The translations under genes were made by a program, and so were the position numbers. Under the pieces are notes generated by a model. It saw only the letters and a list, made by a program, of their open reading frames with translations, ran no database searches and was not told the DNA's origin. Positions 17,630-27,337 of a DNA stretch of 33,529 nucleotides are shown here, piece after piece. Source of the DNA: Rhodoferax sp. (GTDB taxonomy: Bacteria; Pseudomonadota; Gammaproteobacteria; Burkholderiales; Burkholderiaceae_C); assembly GCA_028292305.1 (NCBI GenBank), contig JAQGMQ010000920.1:1-33529 (forward strand), in the 5' to 3' direction. How positions within the stretch are numbered: the stretch's first letter is position 1; every line of letters begins with the position of its first letter.

Positions 17630-19822
17630 TTAGGCGTTCTGAAGCGCTAAAGCTGAGATGGTGTGGCCGAGCATTGTTCTTCTGATTTTCACGAAGCTCT
17701 CGAATTCCGCAGCCGGTACGGGTTTGCTGAAAAGAAATCCTTGCAGTTCATCGCATCCGCGCGTGCGCAGGAAATCAGATTGACCTACGGTTTCCACGCC
17801 TTCTGCGACCAAGTGCAGGCGGAGGGTTTTTGCCATCGAGATGATGGCCTCGGTGAGGCCGCGGTCTTCTGCGTCGGTTTCCAGATCCCGGATGAAAGAG
17901 CGGTCAATTTTGAGCGTGTCGATCGGGAACTGTTTCAGGGTCGCAAGGGATGAATATCCGGTTCCGAAGTCGTCGATGGCGATCCGAATACCCATGTCCT
18001 TCAGCGTGTGGAGTAAAACTCGGCCCCTTTCAACGTCGTGCATGATCATGCTTTCGGTGATCTCCAGTTCCAGCAGCCTAGGATCCATGCCGGTTTCAGA
18101 CAGGATAGCCAGTACGTCTTCCAGAAAATTTTCATCGCTAAACTGACGCGGTGACAGATTGACCGCGACAACCAAGCCGTCCAGGCCTGCCGTCTTCCAG
18201 GCCATTGTTTGCCTGCAGGCGGTGCGAAGTACCCATTTGCCGATTGGCACGATCAAGCCGGTTTCTTCAGCTACGGGGATGAACTGGGTTGGTGCGACCA
18301 TACCCAAGTCTGGGTGCTGCCAGCGCAGCAGCACCTCCATGCCGGCAGTCTCGCCAGAGTGAAAGTCTTTTTTGGGCTGGTAGTGCAACAGAAGCTCATC
18401 GCGCTCGACGGCGCGCCTGAGGCTTGATTCCAGCGCTAGCCGTTCGAAGGAATTGACGTTGCGTTCGGCTGAGTAGAAGGCTGAGCCGTTCTTGCCAGAT
18501 TCCTTGGCTTGGTACATCGCAATATCCGCGTTTTTCATGAGCGTTTGCTCATCCGTACCATCGTTCGGGAAACGGCTTATACCGACGCTGCAGGTCACGC
18601 GAAGCTCCTGGCCCGGGACCGAGAAAGGCCGCGAGATGGCGCCCAGGATTTTTCGGGCCACCGTTTCAGCGTGCGTGTCATCCTTGAGGTCCGGCATCAG
18701 CACCACAAATTCGTCCCCGCCCAGTCTTGCAACGGTATCGCTGGCCCTGAGCGTTTGGCGCAGCCGCAGGGCTACTTCCTTGAGCAGCAGATCACCGGCT
18801 TCATGGCCTAGGGTGTCGTTGACTTGCTTGAACCGATCGAGGTCGATGAAAAACACCGCAAAACGCCCTTCGTAGCGCTTGCCGTAGTTCAATGACTGGC
18901 TGAGCGCGACTCCAAACATCGCACGGTTTGGAAGGCTGGTCAGGTTATCGTGGTACGCCAGGTATTGAATCCGATCTGCGTCTTCTTTTTGGCGCTTCAT
19001 GCCGTCTTCCAACAGCACATTGGCTTGAGCCAGGTCAGCGACATGGTCAATCAGCGCCGCGCGGCCCCGACCCAGGTCCTCTGCCATTTTGTTAAACGCT
19101 GTGCCCAACCGTCCCAGTTCATTCTTGGTTTGCAGGTTGACGCGGCGGCCGTAGTTTTCGGCAGCAATAGCCGTTACCGCCGTTTGCAACTCTTCCAGAG
19201 GCCAGACGATAGAGCGCGTTGTGCGGATTGCAACGGTACAACCCAGCAAGACCATCACGGCCGCCACAAACCCGGTAACGTAGCTGCTGCGTTTGGCTTC
19301 CTGCATAAGCGCGTCGTAAAGGCCGGAGTACTCAAGCACGATGGCACCGACAGTCGGACTGCCATGCTCGGATGGGTTGTCCTGTAAGGGAACGACCACC
19401 TGTTTTGACGTCGCCCTGGGTTCTGATGGGTCCGGCCCGATGAAAACCCTTGCCGTTCCATCGAGCATGGTCATTTCGATGTCCGGATTTGTGTAGGTGG
19501 AGCCAACGGCCGCTCCATTAGTGTCGGCCATGACTACCCCGTGCCGATCGACGATGAGGATGTCGCGGTCGAACATCACGCCCATCTTGGCGATGTACTG
19601 CTGTAGCAGTGGAGCACCCGTTCCCGATAAGTCTCGGCCCGTGTGTGCCAAGGCGGTGGCCACGTGTTTGGCTTCTAGCACCGAGGCTCGCTCTGCCGCA
19701 TCGAACTGAAACTGGATAGCCGTACCAGCCACGGCAAGGACGGCGAAAACGACCGCGGCGAACGCACCGAGGAGCTTCCATCGAATGCTTCCTTGCTTCA
19801 GTTGCAGGAGGGACAAGTTCAT
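17630..19822 (-). CDS. Membrane-bound sensor GGDEF-EAL protein (periplasmic sensor, HAMP, GGDEF, EAL)
   Basis: N-terminal TM, sensor domain with DRDILIVDRHGVVMADTNG, second TM and HAMP-like segment, VARLGGDEFVVLM with RASD I-site, EVLLRW, DDFGTGYSSLATLKQFPIDTLKID. MNLSLL start preferred. Confidence 0.93.
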   Translation of the reverse strand: MNLSLLQLKQGSIRWKLLGAFAAVVFAVLAVAGTAIQFQFDAAERASVLEAKHVATALAHTGRDLSGTGAPLLQQYIAKMGVMFDRDILIVDRHGVVMADTNGAAVGSTYTNPDIEMTMLDGTARVFIGPDPSEPRATSKQVVVPLQDNPSEHGSPTVGAIVLEYSGLYDALMQEAKRSSYVTGFVAAVMVLLGCTVAIRTTRSIVWPLEELQTAVTAIAAENYGRRVNLQTKNELGRLGTAFNKMAEDLGRGRAALIDHVADLAQANVLLEDGMKRQKEDADRIQYLAYHDNLTSLPNRAMFGVALSQSLNYGKRYEGRFAVFFIDLDRFKQVNDTLGHEAGDLLLKEVALRLRQTLRASDTVARLGGDEFVVLMPDLKDDTHAETVARKILGAISRPFSVPGQELRVTCSVGISRFPNDGTDEQTLMKNADIAMYQAKESGKNGSAFYSAERNVNSFERLALESSLRRAVERDELLLHYQPKKDFHSGETAGMEVLLRWQHPDLGMVAPTQFIPVAEETGLIVPIGKWVLRTACRQTMAWKTAGLDGLVVAVNLSPRQFSDENFLEDVLAILSETGMDPRLLELEITESMIMHDVERGRVLLHTLKDMGIRIAIDDFGTGYSSLATLKQFPIDTLKIDRSFIRDLETDAEDRGLTEAIISMAKTLRLHLVAEGVETVGQSDFLRTRGCDELQGFLFSKPVPAAEFESFVKIRRTMLGHTISALALQNA

Positions 19823-20221
19823 AATTTTGACGTTAATTGGACCGCTCCAGTATCGAGTCCGGTGCTGTTTAAACGTGACTTGACTGTGTCGTCGGGGGAG
19901 CACCTGCGGCACTAATTGGCAAAACCTGAACAGTTGATGTGCATTCGGCGTTCGGGGGATGAGGCCTGCTGCGTCTTCACAAAGTTACTTTTTAGAACGG
20001 ACTCGCGTGGCCCACCAGAACGACATCCGAAACAAGCTGGTCGAGCCTTTGTTGCTGCATGACGCATGCTTGGCGCTGAAACCGGTAGTGGAGATGCGCC
20101 TTAGCGGACACTGGAAGAAACGGCATGTCTTGAAAGAAGGAAGGTCAGGCCAGAAGCGTGCAGGAGCGAAACGAGGCGGCTCCACACATGGCAAGCGCTC
20201 AAAAGCGTGAACCCGGTCGGT

Positions 20222-20476
20222 CTATGTAGCCTGCGAAGCACGTCCATCAGGGAGACCGAGCTCTCCCCATCGGTTGCTCCACTTATGAGCCCATAGCTGG
20301 CCTGGCTGCACAACCATGCTCACCGTTGCCTTAGGCTGGTCGAAAAACATCTCGTGTCGCATCACGCACTGCAAGATCGCTGCCTCGACGGACGGCCCAC
20401 CGCCGGCCGCGCGCCTTCGCAACTTGGCGTGAACGCGCGCTGGCATCGACAAAGTGACGGAAACTTGCTTAATCAT
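20222..20476 (-). CDS. Hypothetical protein, possibly ribbon-helix-helix-like
   Basis: MIKQVSVTLSMPARVHAKLRRRAAGGGPSVEAAILQCVMRHEMFF: basic N-terminus with strand-helix-helix look; weak. Confidence 0.35.
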   Translation of the reverse strand: MIKQVSVTLSMPARVHAKLRRRAAGGGPSVEAAILQCVMRHEMFFDQPKATVSMVVQPGQLWAHKWSNRWGELGLPDGRASQAT

Positions 20477-20666
20477 TAATTCCACCGGTTCCAACTATGA
20501 CGGACGAATTCTGTTGGATTCATATCGGCAAACGTGGCGCAGTTGTGTCCGGCAACAAACCGTGCGGGATGGGAGATCACTCCCTGCTCTGGGCAGGCAT
20601 TGGCCTTAGCCAGGTCGAAGACGCCGTGCAGCAACTGGACACCGTGAACTCGCAAAACGTTGTGAC

Positions 20667-21584
20667 TCAGATTCCCCAGGCCCTGCGGTTGAAGTCAAGT
20701 AAACATCCGTCAAATGTTCCGTCCTTTGACCAGCTGTTTCGGACCAGGGAGGTGACAAACAACCGGCTCCCCCCGACCCCACCGACGCAGGGCATGGTTG
20801 GCGCGCGCACCGGTAAAGCCAACTTCAAGAGCGGTTGGCCACCGGGCCCAAAAACATTGATACAGCCGGCAGAAACCCCTGCTGACACATACCGACCTGC
20901 AAGGTCGACAAGCGCGCCGTCAGGCCGACCCGATGCTTCATCGCTGGCAGCGAACAACAAAGGCGAGGCCATGGTGCCTTCGTCCTCGCCCCAGACGGCG
21001 TGCCAAATGGTGCCGGCAAAACTGTCGGAAAAAAAGATGGTTCTGCCGTCTGGCGACCACGCAATCCCGTTGGCGATGGTCAACCCGTGGTGCAGTTTGA
21101 CCACGTTTCCTTGCAGGTCTGCGCGGTACAAAGAGCCCGTCGGTTGCTTGTGCTCCGGTCGATCGTCCATCGAGCCGAACACGAACCAACGTCCGCTCGG
21201 GGACAGTTTTCCCTCGTTCAATCGGTTGCCGGCTGGTTCGTCGACGATGGGTGCAAAAAGTGAAAGTGTCCCGGTATCCAGGCATAGCAGAGCGAGCTGG
21301 CGTTTGAGAGCCAACAAAACTTGCTGAGGTTGCACGAGCGCCAGTGCCCCGATCACTTGCGGCAGCTCCCACTGCGTGAGCGCACGCCGCGCCGGGTCAA
21401 GGCGCAGCACGGTTTGGCCGCGCACGTCGATCCACAGCAAGGTGTCGGTGTACCCATCCCAGACGGGGGACTCTCCTACCTGGTTGCTGACCGGCCAAGC
21501 AAACATGCCGACAAACGGCTTTTTCAGCGGAATCCGCTCGATGGTGCTGTGCAGCGGTCGGATGAGGTGTATCGATGTCAACAT
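20667..21584 (-). CDS. SMP-30/gluconolactonase/LRE family protein
   Basis: 305 aa; GESPVWDGYTDTLLWIDVRG, RLNEGKLSPSGRWFVFGSMD, IANGIAWSPDGRTIFFSDS, RPDGALVDLAGRYVSAGVSAGCINVFGPGG, APTMPCVGG...LFVTSL. Confidence 0.93.
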   Translation of the reverse strand: MLTSIHLIRPLHSTIERIPLKKPFVGMFAWPVSNQVGESPVWDGYTDTLLWIDVRGQTVLRLDPARRALTQWELPQVIGALALVQPQQVLLALKRQLALLCLDTGTLSLFAPIVDEPAGNRLNEGKLSPSGRWFVFGSMDDRPEHKQPTGSLYRADLQGNVVKLHHGLTIANGIAWSPDGRTIFFSDSFAGTIWHAVWGEDEGTMASPLLFAASDEASGRPDGALVDLAGRYVSAGVSAGCINVFGPGGQPLLKLALPVRAPTMPCVGGVGGSRLFVTSLVRNSWSKDGTFDGCLLDFNRRAWGI

Positions 21585-21994
21585 CGAAGCACTCTACATT
21601 GCTGTGTCTATTGCCGGTCCCGAATATTCGGCCGCAGCGAAAGATCCGCCCTGGAAGTATTCGGCGATCGCATTGTTGGAGACGCACTCTTGCAAAAGCT
21701 TCATATCGCAGGTGCAACTGATTACGACCGGTAGCTCGGCGGCAGCCATTCGAGTCAAAAATACTAGCGGCATATGAACCTCTTGTGTCGCCCATCGTAG
21801 TCTGTTCGGCGCATTAATCGTGGCACAACCGTGGCCTATTATGCGGGTCCATACGCATAGGTTGCGGGAGCGGCCGCGCCGCAAGTATTCCTCGCGGCCC
21901 CTGCTGGTAAGTCTTGGATCGGCACGAACTGTTCCAGTGGTGAATAGTCTTTCTACAGGCTAGGCACCAGCGACTTGTCTTGTCCGTGATATTT

Positions 21995-22022
21995 GTAGAT
22001 GATAATAATAATTATCATCTAC
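21995..22022. promoter_or_regulatory. Perfect 12-bp-arm palindrome resembling a Fur box
   Basis: GTAGATGATAAT-AATA-ATTATCATCTAC. GATAATAATAATTATCATC (22001-22019) matches 16 of 19 positions of the classical Fur consensus GATAATGATAATCATTATC by hand. Confidence 0.55.
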
Positions 22023-22434
22023 CTTAAATCGCTATGGGACGCCAAGCGGGCGCCGATGTACGCGGCAATGCAGCCCACCGTTGCCTGCAGATTGGACCGA
22101 ACAGACGTTGGGTCCAAGAGCCAGACCGCCAGCGTCAGTATGGTGAACACGCCAACAATCAGGTTTGAAAGGATCGCAGCAGTTTTAGCTTTGGCAGTTG
22201 GCGCCATACGACAGCCGCCTGGACGAACGCGAAGCCGAGCAGCGCCGATTCCATGCCCGGCACTAAGACCAATTTCCAAAAGAGGTCAGCGTAAATGCCG
22301 ACCAACAAGTTGGGGAATAGACGCGGTAACAGAGTTGCTGCGATGCGCACGATCCAGGCCATAACGCCGGCGGCCAGGGTTGCGGCAATGGGAACCAACA
22401 GCCATCGCACGTATAAAAGGCTTCCCAGGCTCAT
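22019..22434 (-). pseudogene. Small hydrophobic membrane protein gene split by an apparent frameshift (second copy of the 7.8 kb family)
   Basis: Frame 1 MSLGSLLYVRWLLVPIAATLAAGVMAWIVRIAATLLPRLFPNLLVGIYADLFWKLVLVPGMESALLGFAFVQAAVV continues in another frame as APTAKAKTAAILSNLIVGVFTILTLAVWLLDPTSVRSNLQATVGCIAAYIGARLASHSDLR*. Confidence 0.55.
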
Positions 22435-22704
22435 GTCACCCTCTCGGCATTTGATCTGGCAAGTAGTAAGTATGAGGCTGCCCTGTTTCGTGCTCTCCTA
22501 AATTGAATCAAAGTTGTGCCGTAGCTGATGTCGAAGATTGGAAATGCGCGCCACCCAGTTTTCTGACGGCTACCGATGCCTGACTCGCCGATGCAGGCTT
22601 CAGGCTGCGAGTCAATTGGGAGTTTTCGCGATGTCTGTTTTTGATCAACAGGAGGTGAATAGAGGCGCGCTCCTACATAGGCCCTGCGAGAGGACGTCAA
22701 GATC

Positions 22705-23001
22705 ATGCGCATGCTTTTCATCGCCCGCATCGCGCGGTTATTGATCCGTTGGCCCAAAGAGGACGTGCAAACTTCGGTGCTTCGGCACTGGGCGAATCTC
22801 GCCTCGGGCATGAAGTCTGTCTACCATCTCAGAGAATTTGAGGATGAGATGTGGGAACGCGGTTTCAGGCTGGCTGCGACGCCGTTTGAGCATCATCTCT
22901 CGATGATGCGTCTCCTGCGCGACCAGACAGCGCCTAAGCTGGACCGGCCGCGCCGGATCAAGCGATCGAATCCACCGACAACCCCCTCGGGTCTTGGCTA
23001 G
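22705..23001 (+). CDS. Hypothetical protein (98 aa)
   Basis: ORF with protein-like composition (HWANLASGMKSVYHLREFEDEMWERGFRLAATPFEHHLSMMRLLRD); no family recognised. Confidence 0.45.
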   Translation: MRMLFIARIARLLIRWPKEDVQTSVLRHWANLASGMKSVYHLREFEDEMWERGFRLAATPFEHHLSMMRLLRDQTAPKLDRPRRIKRSNPPTTPSGLG

Positions 23002-23198
23002 TTACTTTCCACCGGGTTGATGGAGCAGGCGTAGTGCGCGAACGTGAATGGGATGTGCACAACACTCCCGTCTGACGCTAACGCCCGTGACCACCGCTCC
23101 GTGTAGGAGAGTTTCGGAAGGAGGTTGCGGTTGCAGGGCCTGACGGACCCAGCGGCCGCAGCTCAGATTGATGGACTGGGTCAGAGGCCCCAGGTAGC

Positions 23199-25208
23199 AT
23201 GCCGCCCATGCTGCTCGCGCTCCCCCCGATCCCACTCCGCCTAGCGTGGGTCCACACGCTAAAATTCCAGATCGTCGCCATAGCCGTGGCCGCCGCAGTA
23301 GCGGCCGCCGCGGTCACCGCCCACTTTGCGCTTGTCGCCACCGAGGGCAACATGGAGCGTCTGCTGGTGCAAGATGAGAGCGACGACGCTGAGCGCACCG
23401 CGACCTTGCTCGGGACAAAAGTCGACATGTTGCGCGACGCTTTGAAGGCCGCGGCGCGGCAGACTCCTCCCGATCTGTGGGCCGACCCGGAGGCGATGCG
23501 ACGGCACTTGGCCTCTAACTCTGCCTTGGGGTCTCTCTTCGAAGGCGTGCTAGCGGCTCGTCCCAACGGTGAGTTGCTTGGGCGCCTCTCCCTGGGCAAG
23601 CTCACTTCGGATATGCCCAACATCGGGGACCGCGCCTATTTTCAGCAGGCGCTGCGCACCGATCAGCTGGTGATCTCCGAGCCTCTGGCCGCCAAGCGGG
23701 TCAACACGCCAATCGTCCTGATGGCCATGTCCGCCCGGGGGGCGGGCGGCGAGGCGCTGGGCGTCCTGGTCGGCGTGCTCACGCTGAGCTCGAACAACCT
23801 CTTCTCCGAGACGGCTCGAACGAGCCGCGAGGAGGGGTCCAGGGTCCTTGTCATGAATCGCCAGGGGTTGCTCATGGCCCACACCAACGCGGCGAGATTG
23901 TTGGGGCAAGCCTCCGACGAGCCAGGGTTCGCGGACGCGCTCGCGCTGTGGCGCGCCGCCGGCAGCCCGATCGATACGATTGGCACAACCACGCTAAGCC
24001 AGGGCCATTTGGTGGCGATGGCCGGCATCCCCGACACCGATTGGACCCTCGCGCGCCTGACACCTTTGAAGGTAGCTCTCGCACCAGTGACGGGCGCTCG
24101 ACAGGCAGCTTGGGCTTCCGCGGCGGGGGCAGCGCTTGCGGTGGCAGCCGTCTCCGGCGGCCTCGCTTGGCTCATCACGCTTCCGATCTCCCGTCTGCGC
24201 GCGCGCGCCAAGCGACTACTGAATGAGGGCGACTTGTCAGCGGAGGAGTGGCCGCGCGGACGAGGGGAGGTAGGGCAGCTTGGCCGCGCGTTCGCGCGGG
24301 TGGTCGACCAGCGCCGCCAAAAACAGGGGGAGACAGACGCGCTCCTCTCCCAGATCGAAGCCGTGCTCGACCATGCCGATATCGGCATCGCGCTCACCCG
24401 CGAGGGTCGTTTCGAGATGGTGAGCCGTCAATTCTGCGAGGTTTTCGGGCTCGAGAGGGCCGACATCGTGGGCAAGCCCACGGCCATCATCCATGTGTCT
24501 CAGGAGGCATACGACGCGCTATCCGCGCGCGCTCGCCCCGCCTTTATGAGGGACGGCGCGTTCAATGGCGAGGTGGAGTTGGCGCGGCCGGGCGGCGTAG
24601 TGTTCTGGGCCCGCATGCGCGGCCGGGCCGTGGCGCCGGGGGATCGCTCAAAGGGCACGATTTGGACAGTGGAGGACATCTCCGCGTCGCGCGCGCACCG
24701 CGAGCGACTTGCCTGGACCTCCACCCACGATTCCCTTACCGGTTTATCCAACCGGGCCGCCTTCGAGGAACTGCTGGAAGAGGCGACGACGCGCGCGGCC
24801 ATTGAGCCGTTTTGCGCGATGTTCATTGATTTGGACCATTTCAAACAGGTCAACGACACCGGGGGCCATCCGGCGGGCGACGCCCTCTTGCGCGACGTCG
24901 CCGGCGCGTTGGCGGGGCAGGTGCGCCAGGCCGACACCGTGGCGCGACTTGGAGGCGACGAGTTCGCCATCCTGCTCCGGGGATGTCCGTTGGCCCGGGC
25001 ATTGGAGGTTGGTGAGAAATTGCGACATGCGGTCGATGCCTATCGGTTGATCTGGGAGGGTAGATCGTTCGGCGTCGGCGCCAGCATCGGAGTGGTTGCA
25101 GTGGACGGCTCGTTTAATAACGCGGCCGCCGTGCTGAGCGCTGCGGACAGCGCCTGTTATGCGGCCAAGGCGCAGGGACGGAACTCCGTGGCGGTGTTCT
25201 CCTTTTAG
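23199..25208 (+). CDS. Diguanylate cyclase with extracellular dCache-like sensor, HAMP-like, PAS and GGDEF domains
   Basis: Two TM segments, sensor signature DMPNIGDRAYFQQALRTDQLVISEPLAAKRVNTPIVLMAMSARG, PAS region, VARLGGDEFAILLRG with RQAD I-site. Confidence 0.93.
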   Translation: MPPMLLALPPIPLRLAWVHTLKFQIVAIAVAAAVAAAAVTAHFALVATEGNMERLLVQDESDDAERTATLLGTKVDMLRDALKAAARQTPPDLWADPEAMRRHLASNSALGSLFEGVLAARPNGELLGRLSLGKLTSDMPNIGDRAYFQQALRTDQLVISEPLAAKRVNTPIVLMAMSARGAGGEALGVLVGVLTLSSNNLFSETARTSREEGSRVLVMNRQGLLMAHTNAARLLGQASDEPGFADALALWRAAGSPIDTIGTTTLSQGHLVAMAGIPDTDWTLARLTPLKVALAPVTGARQAAWASAAGAALAVAAVSGGLAWLITLPISRLRARAKRLLNEGDLSAEEWPRGRGEVGQLGRAFARVVDQRRQKQGETDALLSQIEAVLDHADIGIALTREGRFEMVSRQFCEVFGLERADIVGKPTAIIHVSQEAYDALSARARPAFMRDGAFNGEVELARPGGVVFWARMRGRAVAPGDRSKGTIWTVEDISASRAHRERLAWTSTHDSLTGLSNRAAFEELLEEATTRAAIEPFCAMFIDLDHFKQVNDTGGHPAGDALLRDVAGALAGQVRQADTVARLGGDEFAILLRGCPLARALEVGEKLRHAVDAYRLIWEGRSFGVGASIGVVAVDGSFNNAAAVLSAADSACYAAKAQGRNSVAVFSF

Positions 25209-25942
25209 AAAGGCTGGGAAATCCTTGGAATGCCGCCTTAGGCGCCCAAAAGCTGCAGCCGATGGATGTGGTCAATTTGGACGTTATGTCATTCCGGCGC
25301 GGATCGCGCCGCCGCTGGCGCTCGGGTGAGGCAGAAACGGACTGAAGGACGACCCGCTGCCCGCCGCCGTTCCAGCTGGTGTCGGGGTATTCCGATCAAG
25401 CCGGCGCAGGTCCAGAGGCGGCCATGACTAGGGCGTCCCGCTGGACGGAAAAGCGCCAAGCCTCCGGCCCGCTGGCGTGTGCGCGATGGTCGCGCTTTGA
25501 AGCCAGCAAGAGTCGGCGCCAAGGCGGCTGTTGCACACGCGCGCCAACAGCTCGATCGTCGAGCGGGCGCATGGCGTGTCTGGCGTCCAGTATGTTTTGA
25601 ACCAGCTGGGCGGCAGTTGATGAAACGCCGCTTTGGTGGTTGCCAAGCGAATCACTTCCACGGCCGTGTCCTTCCCTGTCCGCTGGACAGTGACGCCAAT
25701 TGTCCGCCCCAACTGCGGAGCTTGCAAGGCCAGGGCTCGGCGACCATCCAGACCAGTAGAGCCTTCGTCGCCGAGCAGCTGACGGATTGGATGTCGCGAG
25801 GCTAGACAATTGGGGCGGGAGTTGGAGCGACAACACCGATCTGCGGACATCAGCGAGAGCAGAAACGTTCTCCTGTGATTGCACCCTAAAGGATCAAGCG
25901 TAGGATCTATGGCGGGCCTTTTGGGCTTCCAGCCGAACTGGG

Positions 25943-26260
25943 TCAGCTTGGCCCATTCACCCCTTCATAGAATCGTCCCGCCGGCCCCAGGCGTTCGAGT
26001 TCCTGCAGGGTCAATCCTTGCTCGACTCGCGCGACGATGTCGCTGGCAAGGTGGGCGAATTCGAGTCGGCAAAGCGCCAGCCGCTGCTCCTGGCCGGGCC
26101 CTTGGTGCCTGGACAGCAAATCGGCTTCAAGCTTACCCAGGGCCTCCGCCAAACCAGCCTCCACGCCCGCGACGTTGATCAATGTGGACCAGGCTGGGCC
26201 AGTAGTCTGTCTGGCAGACGGGAGGGGATCGGCGGTCCGGGATGGGCGCGCTCGGGTCAT
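25943..26260 (-). CDS. Hypothetical protein (105 aa)
   Basis: Helical-looking C-terminal part (GLAEALGKLEADLLSRHQGPGQEQRLALCRLEFAHLASDIVARVEQGLTLQELERL); no family recognised. Confidence 0.4.
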   Translation of the reverse strand: MTRARPSRTADPLPSARQTTGPAWSTLINVAGVEAGLAEALGKLEADLLSRHQGPGQEQRLALCRLEFAHLASDIVARVEQGLTLQELERLGPAGRFYEGVNGPS

Positions 26261-26445
26261 GATGGCGCGGCCTTGGACGACGCCACCTCAAAACACGCAA
26301 ATGGCAATATTCACTGGGATGCCCAAGCTGCGCGTCGAATGCGTCGACCCGTGGAAGCGGCAGTGGCTCGTCGCGCTGTTCGTGCGTTGAACGTCAGGGG
26401 CCCAGGGGCGCCCTGTTTAAACCTGCACGCGATATAGCTATGCGC

Positions 26446-26613
26446 TTATTGACTGCAAAATGCAGCGCCGCCTCTGTGAGCGTTGTTTGGTGCCCATGCG
26501 GCGCAGTCCGTAGTCTCGAACTGAACGACGGCAACTCCGGACTTATTCATGGTCCAGAGCCCAGCGCCGGGCTTGTCAAGGCTGCCATAGATAGTCGAGC
26601 TTGCCGTTTGCAT
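26446..26613 (-). CDS. 55-aa hypothetical protein
   Basis: MQTASSTIYGSLDKPGAGLWTMNKSGVAVVQFETTDCAAWAPNNAHRGGAAFCSQ*, preceded on the minus strand by GAGGAGGCGTCC; missed by the ORF-track length cutoff. Confidence 0.5.
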   Translation of the reverse strand: MQTASSTIYGSLDKPGAGLWTMNKSGVAVVQFETTDCAAWAPNNAHRGGAAFCSQ

Positions 26614-26638
26614 GGACGCCTCCTCAGGGGTGGTCGAA

Positions 26639-27121
26639 TCAAATTTGCGCGGCCATCAGCTCTTGCTTGCGCGCCAGCATCTGCTCGCCAAGAGCCATCA
26701 GGTCTAGCTTCGTGGCCTTGGCTTTCGGGAACATCTCGTTCTGCTCTTCCTTCACATGGTGCTTGACGTATTCGCCCATGACCTTGACCTTAGCGTCATA
26801 CATCTCGCCATCCGGCTCGACGCCCTGCACCTGAGCAATCAGGTCCTTTAGCGTGGCGTGCTCGACGGTCGCCTCGGGCACCAGCTCCTTGTCCTTCAAG
26901 GCGGCCTTGACCGCAGGGTAAAAAATCTCCTCTTCAATCTGCGCATGCACCGTGAGCTCCTTGCAGATCTGCGCGACGATCTTCGCCTTCTTGGGCGTAG
27001 ATCGCGTGCCTTCGAACTGCTCGAATAGATCGCTCACGAGCTTGTGGTCGGCGCGCAGGATGGCGGTCGCCTCTTTGGGCTGGGATGCCTTCTTCGCAGG
27101 AGTCTTTTTCGCAGTGGCCAT
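26639..27121 (-). CDS. Hemerythrin domain-containing protein (copy B)
   Basis: 160 aa; RADHKLVSDLFEQFE, HAQIEEEIFYPA, VEHATLKDLI, YVKHHVKEEQNEMFP; all HHE ligands appear present. Confidence 0.93.
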   Translation of the reverse strand: MATAKKTPAKKASQPKEATAILRADHKLVSDLFEQFEGTRSTPKKAKIVAQICKELTVHAQIEEEIFYPAVKAALKDKELVPEATVEHATLKDLIAQVQGVEPDGEMYDAKVKVMGEYVKHHVKEEQNEMFPKAKATKLDLMALGEQMLARKQELMAAQI

Positions 27122-27337
27122 GATGTAGTCCTTCTATGCTTCGTGGGGCCAGGCTCGACGGCCGGCTGCCAAGCATCTTCCGCAAACGGTTCCACGGCGT
27201 CGGTCGGAGAACGCCTCAACAAATTGTAGGATGCTTAACGAAATAATCGGATCATCACTTTTGAGCTGCAGGCCCAGTCCCATGCCGGGCGCGATGGTGC
27301 GCGGAGGTGGCCAGTACCAGCCTAGGCCAGCAGCCGC

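Noticed and set aside
20497-21327. 276-aa plus-strand ORF
   Set aside because: Antisense to the SMP-30 gene, which has clear family motifs; typical shadow ORF of high-GC coding DNA.
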